DNA from: Actinia tenebrosa
Taxonomy: Eukaryota; Cnidaria; Anthozoa; Actiniaria; Actiniidae
Length of the DNA: 64,000 nt
Assembly (NCBI RefSeq): GCF_009602425.1
Contig: NW_022258104.1
Coordinates: forward strand, 112,806-176,805
Direction of reading: 5' to 3'
The notes beneath the pieces were generated by a model, which searched no databases, had not been told where the DNA came from, and worked only from the letters and a program-made list of their open reading frames with translations. Of the stretch, positions 1 to 11,900 are shown piece by piece. Both the position numbers and the translations under genes were made by a program. Position 1 is the first letter of the stretch, and each line of letters begins with the position of its first letter.

Positions 1-560
1 TTAAGGTGACTGCCTACTTTTGAACGCTCGATTTGAGCCCACGATGCGCGCGCTCAAAAACCATTGAAAAATCTACAAGATCTTATTGAAGAATCATGTA
101 TACACGTTTTGAGCTTCAACAGGGCAAAACCCTCAAATTTTGCACGGGACTTTCTATTTGTTAATAGCTTATCCAAAAAACTCCTAAAAATCTAGGTCAT
201 ATCAACTTTTTAGAAAAAGGTAATTTTTCTAATACATAAAAAAAATTGATTTTTGTAGGGAAATAAACACGTAATATTGAAGAATGATTGACTAGCCGTG
301 ATTCGTGCAATCATAGAGTTTGCAAATAACTATTATCTTATAAATCTTAATTTTTTTCTGATCACTTCCGATGGCGCAATTTTCGCTCCAAAAGCCGCTC
401 GCGTGAGTAGGCTTTTATTAAATGCCGTTTATCTCGAAAACAAGCTCGGAACACCCCATTTTTCTTTTCATATTTGGAATCAGCATTCAACTTCGCTTTA
501 AAAGAATATAGTTTTAAAAAATAGTTTAAATTTTTTTCCAAAAGTAGGCAGTCACCTTAA
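1..560. repeat. Non-autonomous inverted-repeat transposon (MITE), about 560 bp
   Basis: The first 20 bases and the reverse complement of the last 20 bases are identical (TTAAGGTGACTGCCTACTTT). The interior is AT-rich with no convincing coding sequence, so this is a non-autonomous DNA transposon. Both tips end in TTAA. That would fit a TTAA target duplication of the piggyBac kind, but the left flank lies outside the window, so the TTAA could instead belong to the inverted repeat. The superfamily is therefore uncertain. Confidence 0.8.
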
Positions 561-619
561 CAGGTATTTCTGATGAAGAAGCGTTGCTCTTATCATGAAG
601 AAAGAGGAATAACTATCAT

Positions 620-813
620 AAGTATAAATACACAGGTGATTATTGAAAATCTCGCGCGCTGATTGGTCGAAAAACTCACACTATCACACGATAATCACCT
701 CCAACGATAATCCAAAATGGCGGCCAGCCGCTTTGTTGCTGTTACCGGGGAAAAAGTGTCTTTTATCCTCTTTTTTTCTTCTCTTTTTGAAAGAATCACC
801 TGTGTACTTATAC
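620..813. repeat. Fold-back element
   Basis: The left arm AAGTATAAATACACAGGTGATT (first 20 shown in part) pairs with AATCACCTGTGTACTTATACT at 793-813. The interior carries GCGCGCTGATTGGTC and AAAATGGCGGCCAGCCGC. It has no coding content and abuts a second fold-back at 819-920, so the two may be one composite element. Confidence 0.6.
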
Positions 814-818
814 TAAAA

Positions 819-920
819 CAATTATTCACCTCAGGCTCAGTGAATATCGGGAACAATAACCATAACTTCGTTTCGGTTGCTATATTCCCCGATATTCACT
901 TCGCTTTGGGCGAATAATTG
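819..920. repeat. Short fold-back element
   Basis: CAATTATTCACC at the left pairs with GGCGAATAATTG at the right. An inner pair, GTGAATATCGGG and CCCGATATTCAC, extends the stem around a loop near 850-885. It is about 100 bp long and non-coding. Confidence 0.6.
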
Positions 921-1139
921 TTAATGAATGACTCATTCTTGTTTTATAGAATTTGAAAACACTTCACACTACGTGCCGAACTGTCTTGACGCATGTAAAC
1001 TTTCCAGATAAGGCGTTTGAAAGTTAATCGGTTTCCAGGAAACAAGAACTTCCTTTCTATATCTTGAAATAAATAAATAAATTTCGCATGTATTTATATT
1101 CGTTCAAGGTAAGATGCATTTATATATTTTAAAAGAGTA

Positions 1140-1700
1140 TTAACACTTTTTTTTAATGAATCTTTTACATGTCGTTTATCTTCTCTATTTCATCTTATTT
1201 CATTCCATTTTATTTCATTTCAATCGATTCAATTATTTTCAATTCATTTGTTCCTGTTTTCTTTTTGTTGTTATTCTAATTTCTACTTTATACCTAGTTC
1301 CATTTTAACTTTATTTTCACTTCATTTCTATTTTTATTTTATCTTCATTTCATTAGATCTTTCAGTTTTGTTTCATTTCATTTCAATTACCATCAGAATC
1401 ATCAGATCATCATCATCATATTCATTATTATTATCGACATTTTATTGAATTCCTTGAACATTTTTATACAACTTTATCATCATTATTATTATTATTATTA
1501 TTATTATCATCATTATTATTACTATTATTATCATTACTCAATTTTATTTTATTCTAGATTTTCTTTCTTGATTTAAATTTTAATGAAATCAAACAAAATT
1601 TTGATTTTTTTCAAATTATTTCTAGTGATATTTCCATCTTTCATGTTTTTTAAACTTTTATTCTCATCCACGTGCTCGTGCTTATGCTTATTCTTATTTT
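1140..1700. repeat. T-rich low-complexity tract with ATT microsatellite
   Basis: The stretch is dominated by TTTCATTTCATTTTATTTC-type pentamer-like repeats, followed by (ATT)n near 1483-1530. Open frames here are by-products of low complexity; no gene is seen. Confidence 0.7.
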
Positions 1701-1821
1701 TATTTTTGTAATACACTCAACAAAATTACCCGACTCTGATTGGACAAGGGGAGTACAATAAAATCCCAAATTCAAAAAAATACAATTAAATCCCAATCCT
1801 GGAGAGTGTATTATAAACAAA

Positions 1822-1957
1822 AAATCGCACAATGTTCTCGTACTATTCAGAATTTTTAGATACTCGTAATGTTTTGAAAGCTCTCAAAATTTTGAAAACT
1901 TTCAAAACATCACTGGGACCTATAAATTCGGAATTCTACGAGAACATTGTGCGATTT
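1822..1957. repeat. Fold-back element
   Basis: AAATCGCACAATGTTCTCGT at the left end is the inverse of ACGAGAACATTGTGCGATTT at the right end. The centre holds a second palindrome built on GTTTTGAAAG and CTTTCAAAAC. It is non-coding and MITE-like. Confidence 0.7.
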
Positions 1958-2620
1958 CCTATACTGACTAATTTTCATAACTCGTATTTAGACAACAGTA
2001 AACGACAAGCAAACCAATCTCTCTGTTTTTCTCAAAATACTCCGAAGCATTTAAAAAGGTATAAGATTTTCAATAAAATTATTATATTAAATATAATTTT
2101 TTTTGATAAAACATTTAATATCTTTTCGAAGCCAGAAGTCTGAATTGTTTTTCTGCTGGGCATTACTGCTAAAAGCCGCAAGCAACAATTGAAAGTGAAA
2201 TCTTCCTGAATGACTCTAAAGGTGAAGGCAAAGAAAATAGAGGCACGAATAAGGAGTCAACCCACTGTGAATTGCTTCCTTCTCGGCCGTTAAACCCGCC
2301 TGTCTTCTATGACGATCATTTTCCGATGGGCGGCTTCCGACTGGACAGATTTTGGAGCAGAAAAAAGTTTTGTGTTACTATCCAAATAAATACCATTCAC
2401 TCTTCGCTTCGACTTGAACATTATTATTGATTTCGCTTCCTAGTACAAAGTTGACTCACTTTAATTAACAACCCTTTTAAAATAAGCACATTTTGTAACT
2501 AGTTAACAGCTAAATGGGTAACACTTCAAATAAAGTTATCTTACCTTAGGTGCCAGTGATCTAAGCGTTGATTGTTTCAGTCTACTCAGACAGGAATACT
2601 GAATAGAATAAACCTATAGG
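1958..2620. other. Intergenic, no gene seen
   Basis: I see no open frame with coding character and no clear repeat structure here. It leads into the TATA-like site just downstream. Confidence 0.5.
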
Positions 2621-2624
2621 TGCA

Positions 2625-2696
2625 TATATAAAAGGCAGCATCATAAGACTTAGTAATCATTACGTCCGGTCACTGGAGCCATCGAATCACGTGAGT
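2625..2696 (+). promoter_or_regulatory. Candidate TATA-type core promoter with a short leader exon
   Basis: A near-consensus TATATAAAAGG sits at 2625-2635. About 35-45 bases downstream is an initiator-like GGTCACT, and at 2691 there is a consensus splice donor (CAC then GTGAGT). Together they look like a promoter plus a short non-coding first exon. No downstream coding exon could be assigned, so the target gene is unknown and the match may be chance in AT-rich DNA. Confidence 0.3.
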
Positions 2697-3245
2697 AGGG
2701 AATAAAAGAACAGATGTATTGCGGTGTGTAATGTTAGGAAGAGAAAGAATGGGCAAACATTTTTTAACGAATGCCCTGTATTGATTCAACCCACAAACAT
2801 TAAAAGCGTGTGAGCATAAAATATCACCACTGTGATGTGATCCTTTATCTAGTCTTCACCGCAACAAATTATTTTGCCAGTAGTTGTGCATATTTTCGTT
2901 AATTTTTCAATGAATATTACTTTTATATATAGTGAATAAGAAGGAGTTGTATTCACACCGTGTAAATAAAGTTTGTAACAACACTTCAGACGTTTGTACT
3001 TCGTCGTAATCTGAATCCTGCTATAGATGGATCGATAAGATTTTCCATAAAACTCAGTGCCAAGGAAACTTTTAGTGTTTTTCTTTCATCGGTACGGATT
3101 ACGTGTAACCACACTCTTCGTGGCATTACGGAAAATCTCCCATGCTTACAGACTACTGGGCACGGATTCAATGTCCAGCAGTTTTTGATTTTCAACCATT
3201 TCTCAACTAAAACGAAACACTCGGCAAACTGCGTGCGCAGTGTTT

Positions 3246-3850
3246 AACATCCACCAACTCGTCATCAATTCGTTTCTTATTTGCAACAAATAGTTTCTTC
3301 AGATTGCAGCAACTCGTTTCTTATTTGCAGCAACTCGTCAAATATGCACGCAGCAACTTGTCAAACATGCACGCAGCAACTCGTTTCTTAATAGATCGAT
3401 CTCGACTATGCTTGAGTGTCCACCCAGACAATGGGTGCTTATCCAATGGAATGCAGAATGTCCAACCAACAAACTCGAATTCATAAGAATTTTTGGTAGT
3501 TATCGATTTTTTTCTCAATGTACCTTTAGGATGCATTGATTCTAAGACAGGCATTAACAATTTTCAACGATCGGTGTCTGTTCCATGCTGTATATCAAAA
3601 ACACATTTTAGCTTGTCGATGTCCGACGTAGTAAAAGTAACTAGGGNGGTATAACAATGAATGCAGAATCGATGTATTGCAGCAACTTGTCTGAAATGCA
3701 GCTAATCCTCTAAGATGCAGCAACTCGTATTAGAAAATGCAGCAACTCGTTTCACATGTAGAAACTCGTCTCGTATTTGCAGAAACTCGTGTAAATGTAG
3801 CAACTCGTCTTTTATTTCCAACAGCTCGTCTAACTTGCTGCACGTCTTTT
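3246..3850. repeat. Degenerate minisatellite of TGCAGCAACTCGT units
   Basis: Variants of GCAGCAACTCGT, spaced by about 10-25 bases of T-rich or TGCACG sequence, recur at 3246-3390 and again at 3676-3850. A unique stretch of about 290 bp separates the two blocks. Unit spacing is irregular, so this is an old or interspersed minisatellite rather than a clean array. One undetermined base lies at about 3646. Confidence 0.65.
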
Positions 3851-3873
3851 ATGGTTCTTATGGGAAGCCGTAG

Positions 3874-3922
3874 TCACGCAACGTTTCTCTTCCCAAGAGA
3901 GAAGAGAAACCGCGTTGCGTGA
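3874..3922. repeat. Short hairpin palindrome
   Basis: TCACGCAACG followed by TTTCTCTTC faces GAAGAGAAAC followed by CGTTGCGTGA across a very short loop. This is a 49-bp fold-back with no coding content. Confidence 0.65.
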
Positions 3923-6565
3923 TGTGAACATAACACCTTCCAGGCTTACAGGCCTGGATTCACCACGTGTTACATTGTGCGCTTACGTACTAGGCACAAG
4001 CACGTGCCTGTCCTTCTCTCTACCCATCCACTCCGTTGAGGAAGCCTATTTTGCTTCCCGAACCCCTCCCCCTCAAATTATAACTGTTTACTAACTGAAA
4101 TGTGGTACTTCAGCGACAAGTCTCCCGCAAAGATTTTGACGTTTACCTGGTTTTGAAATGTGTACCCCAGGGTATTTTTTCTTGTCTTAAACACGTTCCA
4201 AACCCCAGGGTTTTCTAAGTCACTATTTCCGGCCCTGCACCGTGGTATTATTGCCAATTCCTATTAACCCAAGATGTATTTCTTGAGGTCCTTACACAAG
4301 GGGTGCCGCCTGATAATACCGCCACGACGCCAAACACATTATTTATTTATTTATTCACCTATCACAGACAGATGCGCTCTCTCTTTATTGTATTATTGTC
4401 TATTTCCGCTGGGCCTCAACAAGCAGTGTTGTATGCATTCCTTCAGTATCTGTTTGAACTTACCGGTTGGCTAGACGTGTTAGTGTTGACACATTTGTGT
4501 AAATGTGTAAAGCTAAACAAAGCAATCCATTGTAGAATCCCAGGAGCTTATCCGAATCATCATTGACATTATCGGCATTGGGCAATTATTCAGAGTCTCA
4601 GCATTCATTTGGGCAATTTATTATTCCTGCGATGTGAAGGAAAATAAACATTAGCAGCCTAATTTTAGATAAAGAGTGCCAAAGATAGCCTTGGAAAGTA
4701 ATTTGCAGTTAATTGCAGCTGCTTGCCACTAAGCGGAGCTTGTCCGCAAGGGTCTTGCAGGAAAACTTGAGGAAAGATAACTCACATGGGGTGCCTTTCG
4801 TGGTAAAACTTGCCCCGGGAACAAAATTTCGGTAGTTGCACGAAAAGTATGGGTTTTTTGGTTTGAAATTTTTACAACAAAAATTTTCATAGCTCACTAT
4901 GTTTTATTTAATAAACGTGCTAGTCAAATTAAAAAGCTCTTTGAAACCTGCTTTATTGCGATTCACTAGAAAAAAATGGGATAACGAGCTTGGATTCTGC
5001 TTCTCAGCATAAAAAACGGCAGTTGACTGTACATCAAGTATTTTAAGTATGTGACATCAAAACCAGATGAATTTCAAAGCTGACTCCTTTAGTTCAGTCA
5101 GTCCTCGTGCCTGGGGAGTTGTAACCGTAGAATACGAAGCGCTGATGGAGTTCAGTGGGGATTCTTACACTTGACCGCCCAAGCACACGATGTTGCGCAA
5201 TGGCGTCTTCTTCATGAAACAGTAAACCAGTTTCTTAGATTAGAACTATTCCTCTTAAAGAACAATGGTCAGTGGTTGGTGAAAAGTCTAATAAGTTCCT
5301 GTTTTGATAAGTGTTGGCGAATTAGATAACCTTTTGTTAAGAAATCGTTGTCATACCAAAGCGCGGGAAACTGACCCATGGGCAAGGGTCAGTAACGAAT
5401 TGCTGAAAGGGAAGTAGGTTCGTTTAGAAATAGCTACAACAATCTGAAAACCATAACTTCCCGAGAAGAAAAAGAAATTGAGAGCTCCCAAATCATATCG
5501 CATTATAATTTTTTTTCCCTGTGCATTCACCGTTTCTTCGTTTAGTTTTATTTCAATTTTGCTTAATTTTGCTTTTGTACTCTTGCACTTGGTTGTGCAC
5601 AGTGCGGTTTCCTGTAGACTTATCTTTAGAAACTAAACAAATTCCCAACTCTATTTAATGTGTTCTACCAGAAACAATAGAAATTTTGCTCCAACACTCA
5701 GAGGAACTCATCAATACCTTCCACATATTTTCCGTATTTCGTTCAAAAACTAACAATCTATCACAATATCTATATAAATACGTTCTACCTAGAGTAACAA
5801 ACATCTGGTGATCAAACATTGCTTTTGTAATTCCTTTTAATCCATCGGGAAATATTTACACGGGGTAGATTTATACAAATTTACATTAATTTGATTAATA
5901 TAATATATCTCTCTATATCTGGTTTGCTTTCCACAACCATTTTAACATATTTTTATAAAACACAACTCGAAGTTAAACACAATTTTTCAATAAATATAAT
6001 AGTAGCTTGGTTTGTTTGTCCTTCATCATAATTTTTCTGAGGTGAATAATTTCACAACTTGTTATTGTTTTAAATTTTGGACAATGTAATAAACACACAC
6101 AATGTTCAAGAAGGCAGTGATGTTTGTCTCTGTGTCATTAGGTCAAAACGTTATTATTCTTTGTTCAGGATCTGTGATTTTCAAAGCATCCTTGGAACTT
6201 GAAGAAGCTCAAAGACGCAGTGCGATTTTAAGATCAGGAGACGTGGAATGGTATTATTTTTCACTCACATGTCCATTATCTTTTGCCAGAGATTGAACAT
6301 CTGTCATCACTTAGAGAATCGGAATGGAAAATTGGCCAGAAATTATAATTCCCCAAGAATCTTAAGTTCAGTTACTGTAATTTAACACAAGAAGAGAAAT
6401 CCTGTCTTTTTCTCACAAGTAATGCAATGCCCTGTTCAATATATTTACGAATCTCCATCCTCTTGCAAACGAATACTCTTGAAAATTATTTTTCTTGCAA
6501 ACAAATTTTCTATTTCACTCGTCGAATATGCCACTTTTATGGCAAATGTTTTCCCAGCCGTAAAC
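3923..6565. other. Intergenic, no gene seen
   Basis: About 2.6 kb of AT-rich sequence. The open frames are short, overlap on opposite strands and resemble nothing I know. It includes AATAAA-like motifs and TA-rich patches near 5860-6000. It is probably the 3' flank of the minus-strand CITED-like gene plus neutral DNA. Confidence 0.5.
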
Positions 6566-6958
6566 TTAAGCTTCGCTTCCAACTATTAACACATTTTGGT
6601 CACTCAAATCGTGGTGTCTAACTTTTAGTTCTGGAAGTTTTTCCATTCTATCTAGTCCCATTTCGACTATGAGCGTAGAGATAGTATCATCATCAATGTT
6701 CCCTGCGTCAATGCCATACACACGGAGACATAATAAATTCAAGTCGTCAAACGATACCAGTCCAGTACTTGGTTTTACGCAGTGTGTCAAAGGATACGAT
6801 GAATTATAATCAAAAACATTCTGCATGGAGTTCTTTGTAGTTGTGTGGCAAGCACCGGCGTTCCCACTTCTTGCACATGTAAACGGAGAAGGACTCGGTA
6901 TAGACCCTGCTAGTGATGTTGTTGTAGTTGTAACCTCAAATGTTGCTGGATTTTTCAT
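6566..6958 (-). CDS. CITED-like: CITED-family CBP/p300-interacting transcriptional co-regulator, single exon
   Basis: This is a complete 130-residue frame with no intron. Residues 84-111 match the conserved C-terminal transactivation region of CITED proteins. The core VEMGLDRMEKLPEL (98-111) lines up with VIEMGLDRIKELPEL of vertebrate CITED2, and an acidic stretch (NIDDD, 87-91) precedes it. In CITED2 the LPEL motif and its flanks bind the TAZ1 domain of CBP/p300 and displace HIF-1alpha, so the likely role is as a nuclear adaptor without DNA binding. The first 75 residues are rich in Thr, Ser and Asn and look disordered, as in the family. It is shorter than CITED1/2 (roughly 190-270 residues). 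The segment after LPEL (KVRHHDLSDQN) has lost the WLGQNEFDF continuation seen in vertebrates. The start at 6958 lies about 105 bp downstream of a TATA box. The family call is strong; which CITED it equals is not resolvable. Confidence 0.85.
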   Translation of the reverse strand: MKNPATFEVTTTTTSLAGSIPSPSPFTCARSGNAGACHTTTKNSMQNVFDYNSSYPLTHCVKPSTGLVSFDDLNLLCLRVYGIDAGNIDDDTISTLIVEMGLDRMEKLPELKVRHHDLSDQNVLIVGSEA

Positions 6959-7062
6959 GTTTTCTCAAGCCTTTTTGCTCTAAATGGACCTTGTAACGTC
7001 GTTGTCTAAATCCCTAGAAAGTCACACGGGTACTGAGTATCTACACTCAGCGAGCTACGACG

Positions 7063-7070
7063 TATTTATA
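7063..7070 (-). promoter_or_regulatory. TATA box of the CITED-like gene
   Basis: TATAAATA reads on the minus strand about 105 bp upstream of the ATG. That leaves room for a leader of about 75 nt if transcription starts 30 bp downstream. It is the only good TATA element near this start. Confidence 0.6.
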
Positions 7071-7136
7071 CGTGGTTGGTTCACTCAACCGCATCTATTT
7101 TTAGAATAGTGGTTATGTCATTATAGTGCATTATAG

Positions 7137-7159
7137 TGATTACGTATCACACGTAATCA
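7137..7159. promoter_or_regulatory. Palindromic bZIP-like site upstream of the CITED-like gene
   Basis: A perfect inverted repeat, TGATTACGT-ATCAC-ACGTAATCA, lies about 70 bp upstream of the TATA box. Each arm carries the ATTACGT half-site of C/EBP, PAR or ATF-type bZIP factors. The position suits a proximal promoter element, but binding is inferred only. Confidence 0.35.
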
Positions 7160-7857
7160 GCGTGAAACAGCGTAACACAATGAAAGCCAGTGACAACGGC
7201 ACATGAAAAATATGTGTTCCTACAAACACCAAACCGAAATCTTAGTCTCGAGAACATGATTTCAAACTGTGGATCTCGAATAAATTCCAGAAGTCTTTTG
7301 AATTGAACAGGAGGTATTTATCATGGGCAGTGATATTGAAAAGTTTTCTGAGGGGGCTTATCTTATTGTGTACTCATCAACAAAATCAGTCGGTCGTGCT
7401 TGACATTCTAAGCGCTTTGAAGTGCTGCCAAGCATGGCAAAAACACAAGACGGAAAAACAGAGATGCCTTCTTGAGAGGTGACACGTTTGTACGCGAAAT
7501 TCGAAGACCACTTGATATCGCTTTGAAATCTAACGCTACAGATTAAAAAAATTTGAAGTTTACTTTTTTCTAATACTCGGAGAGAAAACTGTTTTTAGTT
7601 TCGTGTATTTGTGTATTTTTTTAACAACAAAGTTACAAAGCCGGCTTTTGTTTCTAATACAATATAGAAGTAATTCCACAAAAACCTAGGCAATTGTTTG
7701 TTGAGCTGTTTGGTTATCCAGTAAATATTGATTAGATTTCTAAGTTATTTAATGAACAGATAAGACAATTGCGACACTAACACTCTTATCACGAGTCTTT
7801 CTAACCACCCGCCTGTATGTTTCCGGTTCAATCGAGAAAGATTCATAAATTGAGAAA

Positions 7858-8421
7858 ATGAGCTCAAAGGTACGCACTCAAATGGCTTATAGTTCTTACG
7901 CAAGCTAGAATTAGCAAACGATTCAAGAGGAAGACTACTCGATGATAAATGTGTCTTTTTATCCTAAAATAAATCATCCATGTCGTTATATTGCTTAATT
8001 TTCAATATGACGATCATAGATTTCCGTTTCGGGGTAGATATTAAAGTTCATTTCATGCCACGACACGTGAAAATTCGCGTTTCCTTCAGATCATTGTCTA
8101 CTTTGAGATGACTAAATACATAAATATTTCATGTGAAACGTCTTCAAAAAAATATCGTATTATCACGTTAATTGACAGGTCTTGTGATCGTACTCGTGAA
8201 TCATCGAGAAAAGTTTTTCCGTGCAGGCGTCCAGGGATAGTTTATTGCCCAGGCTTCCTGTGGTAGAGCCCGAGGAGAGTAAATTTGATAACTGTAATAT
8301 GTTAGAGAAAGCTATTCAGTTATTGACAACTCGAGGCGGGCGACAAAAAGTTGCTTCTTACTCACAAAACCGATCAAACACTACAAGAGTGTCTAGTAAA
8401 TCTCACATCGATGTGCGTTGA
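7858..8421 (+). CDS. Candidate two-exon small protein (hypothetical)
   Basis: A possible first exon reads MSSK (7858-7869) and ends at a GTACGC donor. A pyrimidine-biased acceptor ending CCGTGCAG at 8226 opens an exon of 64 codons to a TGA at 8419-8421. Joined in phase they give a 68-residue protein that includes LLPRLPVVEPEESKFDN and MLEKAIQLLTTRGGRQKV. The composition looks like protein (one short amphipathic helix, a basic tail), unlike the low-complexity frames nearby. I do not recognise the family. The exon may instead be the last exon of a longer gene, or chance. Confidence 0.25.
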
Positions 8422-8839
8422 TTGGGGGGTCTTTGCGTTTCTTTAAATACATTAACCTCGTAAAAATGATCATATATACTTAAGACCAGACTAACAGGAA
8501 AACTAAACCCCAGCATTTTCATTGCTTTAGTATTTTCCTGCTTAGTCATATTCATTTCAGCCGGCTAGGCCCTGAATCATAGTCAACTGAATGACCGCTC
8601 CCCAGGTCCTACCTTCATCGTTTTCAAAGATGCAGTGTACGGAATTTAAAATTCTAGCCGTGCCCTTTGTGGCTTGTACTATAAAATTCATTCTGCTTGG
8701 TACTATTTTAGTATTTCACCAAATATAAACGTCTTACAAACACAAGGGTACAAGCCTCTTAACCACTTCCCGGGACAAACCTGGGCTTGCCCATTCTGAA
8801 AGTTAAGTGGTCAAGTTATCGTACGGTTAAACTGAGCAA
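8422..8839. other. Intergenic, no gene seen
   Basis: AT-rich sequence without recognisable coding, RNA or repeat structure. Confidence 0.5.
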
Positions 8840-8957
8840 AGAGGAAAGGAAGGAAGGAAGGGATGAGAAGAAAATAAACCCACGAAATCTAGAGAAAAGG
8901 AAATGACGAAGTAGGTAAGAGATAAAGAGGGAGAGAAAACTGGGAATGAATGAATGA

Positions 8958-8989
<32 letters not shown>

Positions 8990-8992
8990 AGC
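8840..8992. repeat. Purine-rich microsatellite: GGAA then GAAA units
   Basis: AGGAAGGAAGGAAGG-type repeats grade into a clean (GAAA)n run near 8955-8989. The Phe/Ser-rich minus-strand frame across it is an artefact of the repeat. Confidence 0.85.
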
Positions 8993-11900
8993 ATCACGTT
9001 CATAGTTATTTAATATGTACGCTGTAATACTATTAACTATGGTTCTATCGAACATAAACAACAAGTCCTCAGATATCACTCATTCTGTCAAAGTCAAGGA
9101 CTGTGAAGTGGAGTGTGGCAAATCTAGAGTGCCTCGAGGTCTGTTAAGCACAACAGACAGTGAATTATGAAAAATTATGTATTAGATTAAAAAGAAAAAT
9201 CATTACATAATCGAAATGACTCAGCACAACAATTCACGGTTGGATTCCTGACCAAGCAATAGCAGCATTTCTTACATGCTACCGTCGCGAACAATGGCGT
9301 ATGAAAGTCTAGAGTAATAATTTAATGAAACCTAATAAAAAAAATTGTATTGCTTGCAGGGTAAAAGAAGAGTCGAAGCACGTGATCAGTTGCCCCTTGA
9401 CTTGGTGAAACAGTCGAATTGAGGAATAAATGAACGCTCCTATTAATACCTGAAGAGCTAGCTAGACTTCGATCACTGTCCCCTCTCCAGAAACGGCGGA
9501 ATACAGTTTTAAGGAAGGGGAGTGGGGGGCTAATCTGGGTGATCCGGTGTGATGCCCCCGTTCTCTGAAAATTTCGAAATCATAAAGGCTCTCGGATACG
9601 CAATTTCCAATGTTCTGAGAGGCAATTGCAACATATTTTTTTGTATTAAACAAATGTCAAAGCATTATGCAACTCATAGTCTCCCCCGCAACCTTTCTTA
9701 GTAGTGTCGTCACGCATTTTTGCTGAAAACGTTAGGGGGCTCAAGCACCCCGCGTGCTCGGTCACTGCTCCCCTAGACAAATAAGCAAACAAACGTCAAC
9801 CAGTCGCTCAAATGAAGAACAGAAGGCTTAAATCACAGCTCAGGTTGTCAGTATCTTAGTCGTTGCTATATAAAACTGAACTCGAGAAAAGGACAATGCA
9901 TCTGATTTGGGAAGAGTACAGTTTAACATGTTGACCTGATTCTATCTATCTCAAAACGAACGGTATATCTGACAAAGCAAGAGCTTAAATAGCTGTCAGG
10001 CTCTCAAAAACGTTGAGACTACTATAGCTAGTTTAATAAGTTTGGGCAGTACGTTATAACCACCTCAGTGGCAATACTACTCCCACTTCTCATAGACTTT
10101 CTTTTTTTTTGTACATGAGCTTACGAAACTTGTGAACTTGTGTTTGTTTTGGTTTCTACGTCAGTTCTGATGAAACGGAATAAGTTCAGTCATGAGGAAC
10201 AAAGTGGTGAATGACTCAATGGCTTTTTATCCAGTTTGAAAAAAAACATGTTTTAATGAAATCTAGCCGCAAGGGGTAAAACGTTTTCCTGTATATGATA
10301 AAGCAAAAACAAGCGTTATATTCTGGGATCCAACTTCAATTTTTGTGTCAGTAAACCACAGTAAATAGTCGATAAATAAAGCGTCTTTTATTTTCTGAGA
10401 ATGATGGTTACCAGAGTGAATTCACAGTCTTAATATAGTTGAGTCCTGGAGCCTGAAACTGATGGTTTCGATAAGCCACTTTATACGAACTTGACCCTCG
10501 ACAACCTTGATTGAGCAATGACGTCAAGTGAATATTGAGAAACACCTTAGGTGGCTTTTACCTTTTTAGCAATGAGTTTCTTACTACGAAAAAGGTTATA
10601 TTTAGGAACTACTTATTTCAGTAACTTATCTAAATCTGGAAGATTTTGTAAAATGAATAAGATACATCCAGATGTTTAGTATCATCTCTTAGATGACGTT
10701 ACTAAAACTACAGGAAAAAAAACTACAGCGCCAACAGTAATTGGTGACGAATAGTTGTCGTGGTATCCCTGCCTTAACAGGCAAAATAAATATATAAAAA
10801 AGTAGCCTTTCGTTTAGTCGATTGAAGTAAGTTCATATCGATCTTATGCTTTCTTGTTTGTACGTCGGGTTTTGTGCCTCGTGTTTTTGCGACCACAGAG
10901 CATTACTTGTTTGTTTTCATTGATCCAATCAGATCTCCCTTATTGTTTTTCTAATCTAGAAATCGCAAGGAAAAGAGTGTTGTTTGGGTAAGGATAAAAG
11001 TAAGTCAAGAGGGAAAAAAAGGCGAAAATGAACGGAAATTGAAAAATAAAATCGAAAAGATAAGATCGATTATGCAACGGTGTTCAGTGTGGGAAGTATT
11101 TCATTGGCTCTTGCAACCATAGTTAATAGTTAATCTATTCACTGTGTTACAACGTCACCCTTTTGCCTCGATTAGATTAAAAATCGAAGCTGCAATTGTG
11201 ATAACCAGTAAAGGACTAATAAACTAGATTGCATCTCTAGACGATCTCTTCGTGTGCCCAGGCTCGTATAGTAACGATGCTTAATATAACCTTCACCCCT
11301 TCTTATGCAACCTCTCATCACTCGTGTATTGCATGTTGGCGATGCCCTTTCGTGCACAACAATATCAGACGTATCAAGCACGAGGGATTTATTTTTTCAA
11401 TACTCGTGTCATACAATCTCCTTTTTAGGATCTATAAATTTTCCTTAAAATTAATGAATAAAAACCTAATAAGTTGAATGATAATTTTGAAACTAGAGAA
11501 TTACGCAAACCAATTGATCATGAGAGGCGTCTCAGATACAACGGATGAAATATTTCCTTTCTTGAGTCTTGAAAGGCCCAAGTGTTTGAAGTACTAACGT
11601 AAAATATTTTTGGCTTCAGCAGTTTTTTCAGTCACGTAGGGCAAATCAGGCATAAACTTCTAGATTCGGTGCTGATCCAGTGAAAAACAAACAAGAAAAA
11701 TGACTTACCACAGGTAGCCCAATATCTTTATTTAGCAGAGTCCTCTATCCCAACCTCAGTATTTCCATGTAACCTAAGTAGAAATATTTTGTAAATATTT
11801 TTGTAAATTACTGCTTTTTAAATTTGAAAATAGAATTGCATTTTAATTTTTTGATTTAAAATATCCCTTACAAGGTTACAGTTCTTTATATTTTCTTTTT

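Noticed and set aside
2966-3247. Open frame of about 94 codons downstream of the orphan TATA promoter
   Set aside because: It has no start codon, a poor acceptor without a pyrimidine tract, an overlapping frame on the other strand, and no recognisable domain. Frames this long occur by chance several times in the window.
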